Positions 26,101 to 38,100 of a stretch of 64,000 nt of DNA are shown here, in pieces; position 1 is the stretch's first letter; each line of letters opens with the position of its first letter. Below the pieces are notes generated by a model. That model had not been told where the DNA came from. It was given only the letters and a program-made list of their open reading frames with translations, and ran no database searches. The position numbers and the translations under genes are program-made. Source of the DNA: Seriola aureovittata (taxonomy: Eukaryota; Chordata; Actinopteri; Carangiformes; Carangidae); assembly GCF_021018895.1 (NCBI RefSeq), contig NC_079382.1, positions 17,684,501 to 17,748,500 on the forward strand, in the 5' to 3' direction.

Positions 26101-29100
26101 TTACTATATATGGCACTACATTTCCTTCTTCCATTTTATTCAAGCATTTGACTTCTGGGTGTGTAGATTCATCCACTATATAGTTCTCTCAAAAAGATAC
26201 TCAGTGGAAAGGAGGGAAGTAGCGTTAATGACATGTTTGCAACTTTCTACAAACAATCCCACAATGCACTGCAAAAACATCTCAATTTAATCATAGCAAT
26301 CTGTTTCTCAGAGGAGTTTTCATCACCTCTTCAGCTTCTTCAGCAACTTTCCCTTTCAAACAAGTCACCCTTCTTTTGTATCCTTTCCACCTGACGATAC
26401 CTTTAGCTGTGGTTATTCCCACCCACCAACTTGATCACAGCACCGACACCAGGCTGCACTTGAGTAAACACAGACAATTCTCTTTTCAGTGATCAAGACG
26501 GTCTTGGAAAACGATTGTTAAATTTAGATTATTAATAGTTACCGATTACTAAAGCCACTATGTGCAGGATTTGAAAATTCCCTACTTTGGTGCCACCCGG
26601 TGGTAATATCAATGATGATACTAGTAAACAGTAATGGAGGCCGCTACACACATGCAGGACACCACCAATTTTCAGTGGTTCAGCCTTATATAAACAAAAC
26701 CTTATTCCATCTGAGTAACATGAAATATGCTATGATAACATAAAATCTACACATAGTAACCTTAAATCATGGTTTCCCTCAGATTTATTCAACCGTGACT
26801 GTTTCAGCTTTCGCGGCACTGACCCCTCATTGTATTCAGTCCAGTGTTTGGGTCTGTCACATTTGTTTTTCTACTCTTTCAGACTCCCTCCAAGCTGACC
26901 ACCTCCAAAGTCTGTTTTCAGAGCTCCAGGGGTTCAGTGCACGTGTGACATTTACACACTAACACACACTGAGGGGTCTGTTTTTCTGGAGGTGTAAATT
27001 AGGAGAGTACAGATGAGTGAAGTGAGTGGTCTGTACGTTGGCCACCAGCTGGGGTTTTGTTTTGCTATTTGACATTATACAGCGCCTTACAGCACCCTGG
27101 TGTAAGGTTGTCTCCTTCGCCTTTTATCATGAATATAAACAGTATGTATGCATGCGAATACAGAGCGTGCACACATTTGACATAGTACATACAAACACCA
27201 CAGTGTTGTTGTCAGTCAAAGCTTTTGACAATAAACCTACACAGTTGTGTGTCACATTTTACACAGTAGTGAGAGATGCTGTGGCATCTCTATATATTGA
27301 GATATGTGCTAAAATACTATCAGTCTCCTCTTTTATTTATACTGTGAGTGTCTGTGGGCCAGGAAGTAGAATAGTTTCCTCTCATCTCTGACAGCTACTG
27401 TGAACAGGCAGAGAAAAGACAACCATCAAGATGTCAGAGCACTGTACATGTAGTTTGGAAAGTGATTTCTGTGATGTGCATTATAGACACATAGCAGCAG
27501 TGAATGTTTAGACAAGATCAAAAGTGTAATTTCAAAAAGTTCAAAAGTAAAGTTCAAATTAGGCAGGAGTATATTCACTTATCAATACAGCATGTTTTCA
27601 CCTCAATCATTTTTTTTTTTTAAATAAAATTCTTATTATTTATTCATTATTTGTTGAGGTTTGTCTGTTGGTTCCATTCTGGTTTTTTGGTTGATGGAAA
27701 CTCAACGTCAACAACAATGTAATAATAGTAAAAGTTGACTCTATTATCCCCTTCATGGACTTGCTGTAGCATCTGCATAGTTTAAAGCTTACAGAGTGCT
27801 CAGTATTTTACAGCATGGCCCTTAAATAGGGGGAGGGATGTTCCTCAGTAGTTGGGAAGGACATCTGCTGATGACAACATGCCAGGGAACAGGGACCTGG
27901 ACCAGCCAGACAAATTGTTATCACCCAATCCTTGGATGAGACCGTCCTCAACCAAACAGGAAATCTGTCAACACCCCGAGAGAAAGGATGAAGCTGGAGC
28001 CGGGGGAGATAGATGATAAAGCAGCAATAAAACAAGAGGAGCTAAAAGATAAATCCATGCAAAGGATATAAAACTAACAAAGGAGAGTAAAGTGAAGGCA
28101 GAGGGAAAAGGCCCATAAAGGCCATAATGTGTGTATCCATTTACTGCGTCTTTGTATATCTGTGCACATCTGTCACAGAGCGCTACAGAAAGTCACAGAG
28201 CCAGGTATGACAGGCCAGTACTCCTCCTCCTCCGTCCTCAGCACAGCACTGCTCTGTCAGGAGCCAAACCCAAAAACCGCAGCCTTATTAAAAGTTACAT
28301 AACAGCTCAACAGATGCTCACTGTGACAGTCCTTTTACTGAGCTCTGCTGCTTCCCTAATAGACACTGATGGATGTCCCTGGAACAGCCGGATCACATGA
28401 ACTCCTCATGATGGAGCACATGTGGGGAATTCACCTAAACCTGGTGCATCTCCTACGTCGCCACATTTTCTACTTTCATTCAAACCAACCTGCACTGCGC
28501 AACTTTAAATACCAAAGGGCTACAATATCTTTATAGGCAGAAATAATTATCAGATGGCGCGCCAAGAGATACCTGATACTGAGCAGCTGAGGTGTGTCCT
28601 GTCCTGCCTGCCACACTCAGGGAAATGAGCCTTTCAAGCATCGAGCAGTAGCTGCAGATAAAATCCCAGTCTGCGGCTGAAATCACATGAGGTGGCAGGT
28701 GTGGTGTGATGAAGGGAGTTCACTTGGTTTCGGGCTTGCACACCTGCAAATGTAGCCCAGTAAGCACATAAAAGATGAATAGATGTTGATACAATCTGAA
28801 CCATCATTTAAACCATATGAAAATATAAGAGTCAACATTAAAGTTGGAGGTTGCTCAAAGACACTGTCCACATTATTTTGTTTAATCAAGACCAAAATAT
28901 TTTTCTGATATCAAAATGTTTTCTACAGCTGTTTTAATTAAGATGCAACCGCCACAGCTAAAAGAAATTCCTCCAACGGATGTGAAATGCTGAATTCCAT
29001 GAAAATCAGACTCTACTGGAGTCAAGGCAAAGGGTCCAATGTCCACAAAAAGTAATTTCTTTGTGAAAGGGTCTAATAGTTAATTATCTTCAACTAGGAG

Positions 29101-29448
29101 AGATTTTGCTACTTGAATATGCGATGAACATGATTCATTAAGGGTGCAGACTCTGAGAGTGACTGATGGTGAACCTGCCCTGAGGAATATTAAGTCTTCT
29201 GTGGGAGGTGAAGTTTCAGTGGTGCGATTTAAGAAATAGGGAATGTGGAAAAGACCTAGTTTAAGAATGGAAAGAGGTGCAATAGAAGTATAAATACATG
29301 TAGTGGATGAATGAGATGAAATAGGAGGAAACTCAGTTAAGCACATAACTGAAGTAGAGAAGAGAAGTATATTTTGGGGTTTGTTTGATTCCGAGAAAAT
29401 CATACAGAATAGATAAGGATTACAATATCACTCAGTTGGGTCGAGCTT
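26101..29448. other. No gene recognised
   Basis: Ordinary AT-rich sequence with open frames up to 121 codons (27026-27391) and no coding signature. No transposon end was identified apart from the neighbours listed. Confidence 0.5.
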
Positions 29449-29862
29449 AAGAGGAGCTACATGTAAGTTAAAACATAGCTGGCATTAGCATTAACAGCTA
29501 TTTACTTACCAGTCTTGGCAAGAGCATTAGCGATTGTTGCATTTACAATACAAGAGGTTATAATTCGCCCTCTGACCAGAGCTACTTCTTCGGGGCAGAT
29601 TGGGCGTTACAGTGACTCGGTATCAGAAAGGGATGAGACAGTCCAACCGGGCTGGAACTAGCTGATCAGCATGCTAACTTCAGTACAAGAAAAGAAGTGA
29701 TAAAAGAGTTGGCTTTCCACTGCCGGAGACAGTTCTTGGCAAGTAAAGGAATGAAGTTTGATGCTGAACTCGCAATGTTTCTTCTAGACTGGTAAGTAAA
29801 TAACTGCTAATGCTAATGTTGGCTATGTAGCAACAGCAAAACTCACTTTGTTAGCTCCTCTC
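29449..29862. mobile_element. MITE-like element with about 85-base terminal inverted repeats
   Basis: The left arm (29451-29535) reads GAGGAGCTACATG, then GGCATTAGCATTAACAGC and TATTTACTTACCAGTCT. The right arm (29785-29860) is its imperfect reverse complement: AGACTGGTAAGTAAATAACT, GCTAATGCTAATG, then TTAGCTCCTC. The roughly 250-base centre encodes nothing. The pattern fits a non-autonomous DNA transposon. The superfamily is unclear because no target duplication is obvious. Confidence 0.65.
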
Positions 29863-29901
29863 ATTTTAAACATTTTAAAAGGAGCAACAATTCAGTGCTG
29901 C

Positions 29902-29940
29902 CACATTGACTACTGTAGTAGGCCTACAATAGTCAATGTG
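29902..29940. repeat. Perfect-arm hairpin, 39 bases
   Basis: CACATTGACTA is repeated exactly in reverse complement (TAGTCAATGTG). Inside it is a second stem (TGTAG with CTACA) after one mismatched pair. The centre contains the palindrome GTAGGCCTAC. It lies 40 bases beyond the MITE-like element. Confidence 0.7.
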
Positions 29941-31723
29941 CCCATATTAGTATTGTTGCAGTACACCTGCCAGCCTCCTGTGGCAGCACTCAACACAATA
30001 CTGGTCATCAACGACTCAGTGACAAAGGAAGAAATCGCTGGTCAGATATGAAACCAACCCCCTTCATCACCCTAAATCGTGTTTTACTTTACATCCATCT
30101 TGTATCTATTTTTACTCCAGTCTTTAAAATATTTACTTTCCTGCCATGCGCTTGTGTTTTTAACGTGAGTTCAAGTGGGCGTGCGTGTGGACTGCATGTG
30201 ATTCTCTGCACTAAGTACAGTACAGGTGGATAAAGCTCATTCTTGGAAGGATATAGCTGTGTTTGCCAGAGCAGGAAACGTAGATTTGACCACAAGGTCA
30301 CCAGACGGCCCTTTTCTCTGAGGAGACCAGGTTCAGCTCAAAAAACAGAAATATGCAGAGCCCTAGGCCCCCCTGTTTCTGTAGCCCCGGAGCATATCTG
30401 GTGGTAAGGGGGTGGTGACGGGGTAGGTGAGGGAGTATCGGACCATAGCTGGCTGAGCAGTCCAGACAGAGAGGGGCATTGTATGAGTGGACTCAGTCAA
30501 ACCCACACCATCTGACACCCTCCTGCTCCCCCTCGTGCTGTACCTCAAAGTCTGGCTTCTCTTCATTACACAAGATAACATTAATTTAATATTAAGTAAA
30601 CTTGGAAATGAGGCCTCGTTTGATGCATTTCGCCGTCTTCCTGCTCAATTTTCCCCATTCAGTGACCATCTCTTCAAAAACTTCCCCACATCCTGTCTTT
30701 AACTTTACCCTTTACCTTCTCCTTTTATCCACCTCACTGCAAGTCTGTTTCACTTAACTCTCCCTTCACCTCCACTAAAACAAACAGCTGCTTCCCCAGA
30801 CCAATGACCTGACTGGATGACACTATGATTTAATTGTAACTGATCACTTTAATTGATTTTGGAAATATTTCCTTTCCTGTTTTGGAACACCTGAGCACTG
30901 AGAGAACGGTCCACAGTTCAGACAGACTCCCCAGCAAGTGGAATAAGACTGAGCACTTTACCTATCTGTTCTTTTCCACCAAGGGGCCCTCAGTGAATAT
31001 AGACAGTTAAACTTTGATCCTTGGAAATTCAATATTGAGAATTTATGCAGCCCTTTACAACACTTGGGTTTGGACACAGAGCCTAGCCTTCAGATTTTAT
31101 ATACAGAAGCTCCATTGCCAGATGATGCAAGATGGACACTGCAAGCCAGTGACAAAACTGTCTGGCTGATCCCGACAGGATTACATCACGTTGCCTGGCG
31201 ATCTGTGGACCAGCTCGTGATGCACGAGGAATCAAAGAGCAGCTATTTAAAATCTCATTGCAAAGCTCTGAGCCATGAGTTTGGCTTTCCTGGAGTCGGC
31301 CATTTAAATCCACCAATATTGAAATTATCACATGAACTTGGCCATTGACGTCTGTTTCCCACAAAACAGCTGTCTGTTGACAACCCACCATCACTTGGGT
31401 CTGGAGGTCTGGGTATAAAAATGCAAAAATGAAAATTCAATAATAAATAGCTTCAACACAAACCATACACATCTGCAGAGAGTTACAAGATATTTTTTCC
31501 TTTCATTCCAATGCAAACGACAAATATTTTCCAACCTGCCAACTCTGCTGAGATTCTGGTGGACGTGATTTAAAGACAAGTTGTTTATCATTGTGCAATT
31601 GTATAAATAGGCCTGACACTGGTACTAGGAATAACCTTTTTTTAAGCCCTCTTTAATCTAATTAAGTTGCTTTTTCTCTCTCACACATGCAAATACACAC
31701 ACATTGCTCTCATTTTGCTCTGT
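29941..31723. other. No gene recognised; region downstream of the minus-strand gene
   Basis: Open frames at 30363-31440 on both strands overlap one another and have no splice-compatible partners. The minus-strand gene's transcript is expected to end near 31.7 kb. Confidence 0.45.
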
Positions 31724-31729
31724 TTTATT
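31724..31729 (-). terminator. Possible polyadenylation signal of the minus-strand gene
   Basis: TTTATT on the plus strand reads AATAAA on the minus strand, about 455 bases after the proposed TGA at 32185. This is a reasonable 3' UTR length. The motif is common in AT-rich DNA, so the assignment is tentative. Confidence 0.35.
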
Positions 31730-32184
31730 ACCTACTTTGCCAAAAAAGAGCTCTTTGTTAAAGCAAAAATGATCAAAACCACATTTGATCTTCAAGGCAG
31801 GAGTCTTGGAGACAGATGAGGTTTACTTGGTTTGATGTCTGACTTTAGTTTGGTGCTGGGTAACTCGAAAGTATGAACAATAATCACTGCAGTGAGGTTG
31901 CAAAATCAACAGCAAGTGAGAAATTCCCTTAAGGATCCAAGAACAATTGTAACCCTACGTCTGAAATCTCTGTAAACAGGAAGAGTGTTAGAGTTTTATA
32001 GGTTTAGAGTTTTATAGGTTTGATAAACAACAAAGTACTTATTTCGTTGAGCTTATATAATACACTATGAACGATTATACATAGAACTACTGATCTATAT
32101 TTGTCCGTCTTGGGTGTTTCTGTCAACATGAAACTGTAAACTTTGTGGCCTGACCACCATAAGTCAGCCACGGACAGTCGCTGC

Positions 32185-35100
32185 TCACATTTCCTCATGA
32201 AGAAACAGATTGTGAAGATCTTCTATAAACTCTGGAGTAGATGCGGTGAAATATGTCAGATTTTCCACAATATTCTCTATCTCAGTTTGCTCTGGTGAGT
32301 TCCTCACACTTTCAGGGTGAGCAGTCTGCTGGACTGAAACAAGCTGCTCAGTGAAGAGGAATGCTCTGGCCTTCCCAGCAAACTCTGTGATGCCTTTTTC
32401 CATTTGCATAAAACAATATTTGAATTACAAATATCAAATGACGCTAACGAATGATGCATGCTAATGCAGCATAAATGGCCTTTTTTACATCGCTTTAGGA
32501 AGTCGCTTAATTGATTCAGCTTAGTGGAAGGGTTATGTAATGTGTGGTCACAAGAGTTGGCAAAGAAAAATACATGCAGGTGTGCAGAATTTTGTGATGA
32601 ATATGTGTGAAATAAAACATTAGTGCCGTGAAAAAACGGAAATAAATATTTTTACTGAATGCAGCTTATAGTGCCAGTTGGACAGAAATAACAACATCAC
32701 CTCAGTGGGACAAGGAAACTAACTCTCCAAATGAAGAGGATAGTCAATGATGATCAAGACTTTTCCTATTGAGTGGGATCCTGTGAGCTGTAGATGATTT
32801 ATCCTGGAAGAGGTTCACAGTCACTGACACTCCTCTGAGACATCATCATGTCTTTTCATAATATAATATTTACCATCTATATACATTCATTGGTAGTGTC
32901 CATCAAACAATGATATAGCAGCCTGGTATCAATCAACAAGCGACTTATAACCAAGAGACTGTTTGCACACTAAGATTTACATATATAGAAATTTTAATTT
33001 TAACTGTCTAATGATACTGTAAATGCAATGATTAGAGCCCAAAACAATACTGGATTTTACAGATATTGATATTTGTGAGTTTCAAAATCTATCAAAAGAC
33101 AAAAACACATTGGCTGATTTCAATTTTTTATATAAACTCATAATCTAAACAAGCATATTTGATAAGAATCCCTTGATTCTTATTGAGGAGTGGTGTACAG
33201 ATATGAGAATTGTGTTTAATCTACTGGACGGGACATTTTACAGTTTAAAGAATAAAGTTGTCAGTGCTCTCTAGTGGACAAACTATGTAACACTTTCTAG
33301 GTTACCTCAAACATGTCCTTGGCATTTCGGTGCTGAAATTTCTTGTTACTTCTCAGCCTTCATGTACACAGATACTTATACATATATCTGTAAGAAGCTA
33401 ATATTGGCCCAACTGAAAGACTTAAACATGTAATGAGTGAAAAAACATCTCATACTGATAGCTCATGTTTGTCTCTTTGCCAACAACAAAAACTTCAGTA
33501 CATAATCTTCGTCTGTATGAAAGGATGCAGTCACTGGCGTATTGCACAGACGGCTAAACACGAATGTTTACACAAGAGGAAAACTCTTAAAAAGCATCAC
33601 GTTTGCAAGATTATCTAGGAGTTTTAAGTGAGTCTTTGATAAGCCGACTGAGCAAATTTTACTGACGCAGGTTGAATCTCTGATGGAAGGTAAACAGCGA
33701 GAGCTGGCAAATAAGCAAAGCTTAGCTTTGAATTGATTCAAGCACAGACAGAGAAGATTAGACCTGCAGACAGAAAGGGATGAGAGGAGGAGATGTCTTC
33801 TCAAAGGCCTTTTCAGTGGCACAGGGGCCCAGGCTTCTTCATGTGCTCCATATGAGGATCAGTCAATGTTTGTCTGAGAGGGTATCATGCTGCTACTTCT
33901 AAACAAAGTGAGCCACAGTGTCGTATTGGTGGGTTTTAGTGCAGAAATACTGTGCAAAGGGGAAACTCATCTAAAAGCAGCTTTAAATAAAGTCTTCAGA
34001 AAAATTCCAGGTTCTTCTTTTTCTGCCAAAAGTCATAAAAATGCATAAAAGATGCTTTTTGATTTGGAGTAAGCTAGTTAGCATTTGATGGAAGAAGGTG
34101 AAGAAGATGTGCAAGATTTAAAGAAAATCATAAACAATCTCAAAAGTAAACGTTCATATTAAGGTTTGGAGACTTGTATACTTGTAAAATAGGGCTTCAG
34201 CTTTTATCATCAGAAGAACAGTGTCAAAATATTATAATATATATATATATATATTATAGATTATATATATTATAAATCACCTACTTTTATGACGATTGGG
34301 TGGGTTCTAGGCTCTGATTGGTCGACCTTTTGTCAGTAAAATCTGGTCTGAAACCACAGTAGTGTCCAGTTTGTGTGGGGAACAAACACTCTTCACAGCA
34401 AGCTGCAGACCTTGTGGCTCCATCTGCCACCTTCACATTTTCCAGCATCACACGGCCTCTGAACTGTCACCTTCGTCAGTTACATCATGTTTAATCATCA
34501 AAAAGGTCGACCTTTCATCAGCTCCTGGTCACGAGTCGATAACATGTACAGTATATGCCGCATTCCTCTGGGCCTTACCTGGGTAATTTGATCCCCTGAC
34601 TCCAAAATCCCGGCTCCATGAATGTCACTGATTAAGTCGTGTGTTTTCAACCCAAAGACCCATGAGGGGAGAGTAACATGAGATCTGCCTCGCTGATTAG
34701 CGCCACGATAGCTCACTCTGAGCCCGTTCCCCAGTATTTTAGGAGCTTATCAGCAGAACGCTCTCATCTTCATGACCAGGAAAGTAATTGTTAGGCCGCA
34801 GTGCTCTTATTATGCAGTTTGTCTGATTTTGTATCTATGAGTGACAACTGATGTTTTGTATGAACTTGTGTTTTTTCTTTACACGTGTGCAAATTTGCAG
34901 CTTTTAGCTAAAGCAACAATGAGGAACTGTCAGTGTATACAATCATACTGTCAATCTTGAGTCGGTTAAAGAAAAATTTTAATTATTGTAATTAAAGGAT
35001 GGACTTACAAGGAGAGATGATTGCACAGGGAGGAATTTGAAGGTTGTAAACAAGCTCTTGAACTTGTTTACTTGTGACTAAAGGAACCAAAATACCACGA

Positions 35101-38100
35101 TACAGGTGTAACCTTGCTGGAATGGATCCACCTTTGAAGTTTGACATTTGACTACTAATGAAACAGAAATCCATTCAGGTGTTGATTGACACTCAGGCAA
35201 ATCCCTCTGCTGTGAGTCCTTGTAAATACATGGCATATTTTCTCACTACAAGTTCAAGGAAAACTGTACACACTCAATGAGACCACAACTAACTTTTTTT
35301 AATTAAGAAGCGTAGATTTCCGATCAAAATTAATTCCCAGATTCTTTAAACAACCCACAAAGCACTCCGCCAAGCTGTTATAACCGATCACATATGTATC
35401 ATTTAATGACAGCCTGTAAACCACAGAGCAGGAGCTGAAACCTTTCAACAAGCCCACGTCTGGACATCCATTCTTCTCATGCTTGGGATAGCTCGGTAAT
35501 TCACGGCATTAATGGACAGAACGTAACAGGGGGGAGCGGGGGGTCCAGAGGGCAGGAATTTGCTGGTGTTTAAGTCTCATGACCTGAGATACTCTTGCAA
35601 TAATAACAGAGCGAAAGGCTTAGCGCCAGCAGGAATGTAGGACAACTAAAGTGTGAAGAGAAGGGGAAAGTGTGGGCAGGTCTGCTCCAGTATGAGAGGA
35701 ATATCTGTACGTATGTAGGTATAGTAGCTTATCCTCTAAGTAGAACATCCTCATCATCAAAATCGGAGCTGTGTGCTTATACACAGGTGACTACCTCATG
35801 AAGCTGGTTGAGATAATGCCAATATTGCACATCTGTCATCACGGTAAATGGTGGCTACTTTGAACAATCTATTACTGAAACAATTTGTTAACGACATAAT
35901 TCCATATGTGTTGTATAAAAGTTCTGATGTGACCAAACTTTTGACTGGTACTGTATATATGTAGATGAAGTCCTGAAATGTAGAATTACAGGATTACAGT
36001 AAAGGACTGGACAAAGATTCAAAATTATTATCTCAAGAAATGATCTGGCTAAATTCAGTTTAACTAGTTAAGACCACAAAAGCATCCTGAGGGGATTTGT
36101 GTTACTAAGTGTTCGGCAGATGTGTAGTTGGGTACGTCGGGAGAGGCGAGGTTTACAGTACATGCTCATTATAACCTTCCACACATACACACACACACAC
36201 TGATAAACACACACATAGGCGGTCTGTTTTCCTCCTCGAGTTTCTGGTACTGAGAGATTAACTTCTGCTACAGTTCAAAGAGTCGGATGTTTGTTATTCT
36301 ACACTGGGTCACCAGCAGTGTGAAAAAATGTCCCAGTAACTGAAACATGACAGAGTCTTTAACCATCAGGGCTGGCGGTCGCTCCAGTGGGCAATTAACA
36401 ATAGAGATTTTTTAATGTTTGTGATTTTTAGCTGCACGGTTTCCCTTCATCCACCACCTTCATTTCCTGCGGAAATAATGCAGCTAAAAATAGGACCCTT
36501 TTCATGTTTCATTTTATGTACAGTTTGCCTATTCCCTAGTATCAATATTGTTAAAATGATGTCTATATGTTTTCTGTTTCATTTTTATATAAGTGTCTGT
36601 TTGACAATAAATCATAAAAGTTTTTTTTTAATGTTTTTGTTTTTTTTCTCAAATGTTTCAATTCATTTGACAGCAGCCCAAATAACTTAATCCCAAGCTA
36701 AGCACTGAAGAATCGATGCTCCGTTCATTCGCCGTCTCTGCTGCCTCACCTGACTGACAGGTTTACATTACTGTAATGCAGTTGTATTTCCCAAAATCAG
36801 CAAACAGCCTTATCTTTATCCATGATTTTTACATTTATTGTAACGTATCCAAAATGCTTCTCAGAGAGACTGTCCTGTAAAAAAGCATAAGCCCATAGGT
36901 CGTCTGTGCAAGCGGCTTATTATGACCCATAGTTACATTTCATTGTTAGTATTGTTGTTATTATTATGACAGGAGCAAAAGCAGAAGTGAGGAGAGGTAG
37001 ACTGTAAAGCGGTAAAGTCTGCATTGGGTGAGTTGTCATTTTTCATTGTTTCATTGTTCATGATTATTTACTCAGAGCTGCGCTGTAGTTTCTTTACATT
37101 GTATATGAACAACAATAGCTGCGTTTACAACAAGGCATGTCAGACATATAGTGTTACAGTGTAAAATGTTTCATGCATGTTGCACCTGTACACTACTATA
37201 CAAAATTGTAACAGATTATGTAGCATAAGATTTTTTTCTGGTTCTGGATCAAATTTGGCCCTGCAAGGCTGAACCTCTGTCTGTATGTGGATGCTGCACT
37301 AAACAGCCAGAGTTTGCCTTTGTTTTTAAGTGTTTAAATTAGTTTATTTGAAAAGGTTTGCATCAAATGTATTATCTCTCAGCAGTATGTGCAGTGTTAG
37401 CACAGTGCCAACCATCACTCGACTGAACAGATCGTATCAGTGCCAAGTTTGCATGACTGTAGTGTCTCATCAGGTCATTTGACCAAGAGGACAATCCAAC
37501 AGAAACTTGGCATTTTGTAAAGGATAAGGGTTTAAAAGGAACAGCCAGGTGCTTTCACCACCTCAGTCTGACTTTCTCTCAGCTGACCTTTCCACCCGGT
37601 GGGACAGGACCTTGGCATGCTGCAGAGAACGTGATCAGTAAGTGTTTTCTTCTTCTTCACATGGCCCGTGTGTTGATGTGCTGAGTGTTATTCCAGCAGC
37701 ACGTAGAGCCACAGGCGGGTTTCTCACATCTGCTCAGCATGTTGCTGTGTGTTCAGTTCCAGTAGGAGGCTGAGCCGTCCTCTGACCAGTAGCTGGAGGT
37801 GACGGTGCACAGAAATGGACCAGTACAATGTGCTGGCAACCTGGTCGGCTGGAGAGGACACAGTGTCAGCCCACACATGTTTATATGCTTCTTCTATTTT
37901 TCATCCACACGCTCAAACGGCTTGAAACGCCATCCAGAAGAAGTAAAGCTACAGTCTGTTCCTGATATTTCCATGTGGCTCATTGACAGAGCTGTTTAGT
38001 TCTGCATGGGAAGTTGTAGCGTGCTCAGACAGTTGTATTCAATGATTGTGCCCCCTCTCCCCTCAGCTGTTTATTCCCTTTATTTCTGCCTTTTGGTACA

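Noticed and set aside
25863..26183. 106-codon ORF ending in polyleucine
   Set aside because: It is an out-of-frame reading of the L2-like LINE tail and the ATT microsatellite.
29443..29451. TTAA beside the MITE-like element, suggesting piggyBac
   Set aside because: The right end has no TTAA at the matching position, so no target duplication can be claimed.
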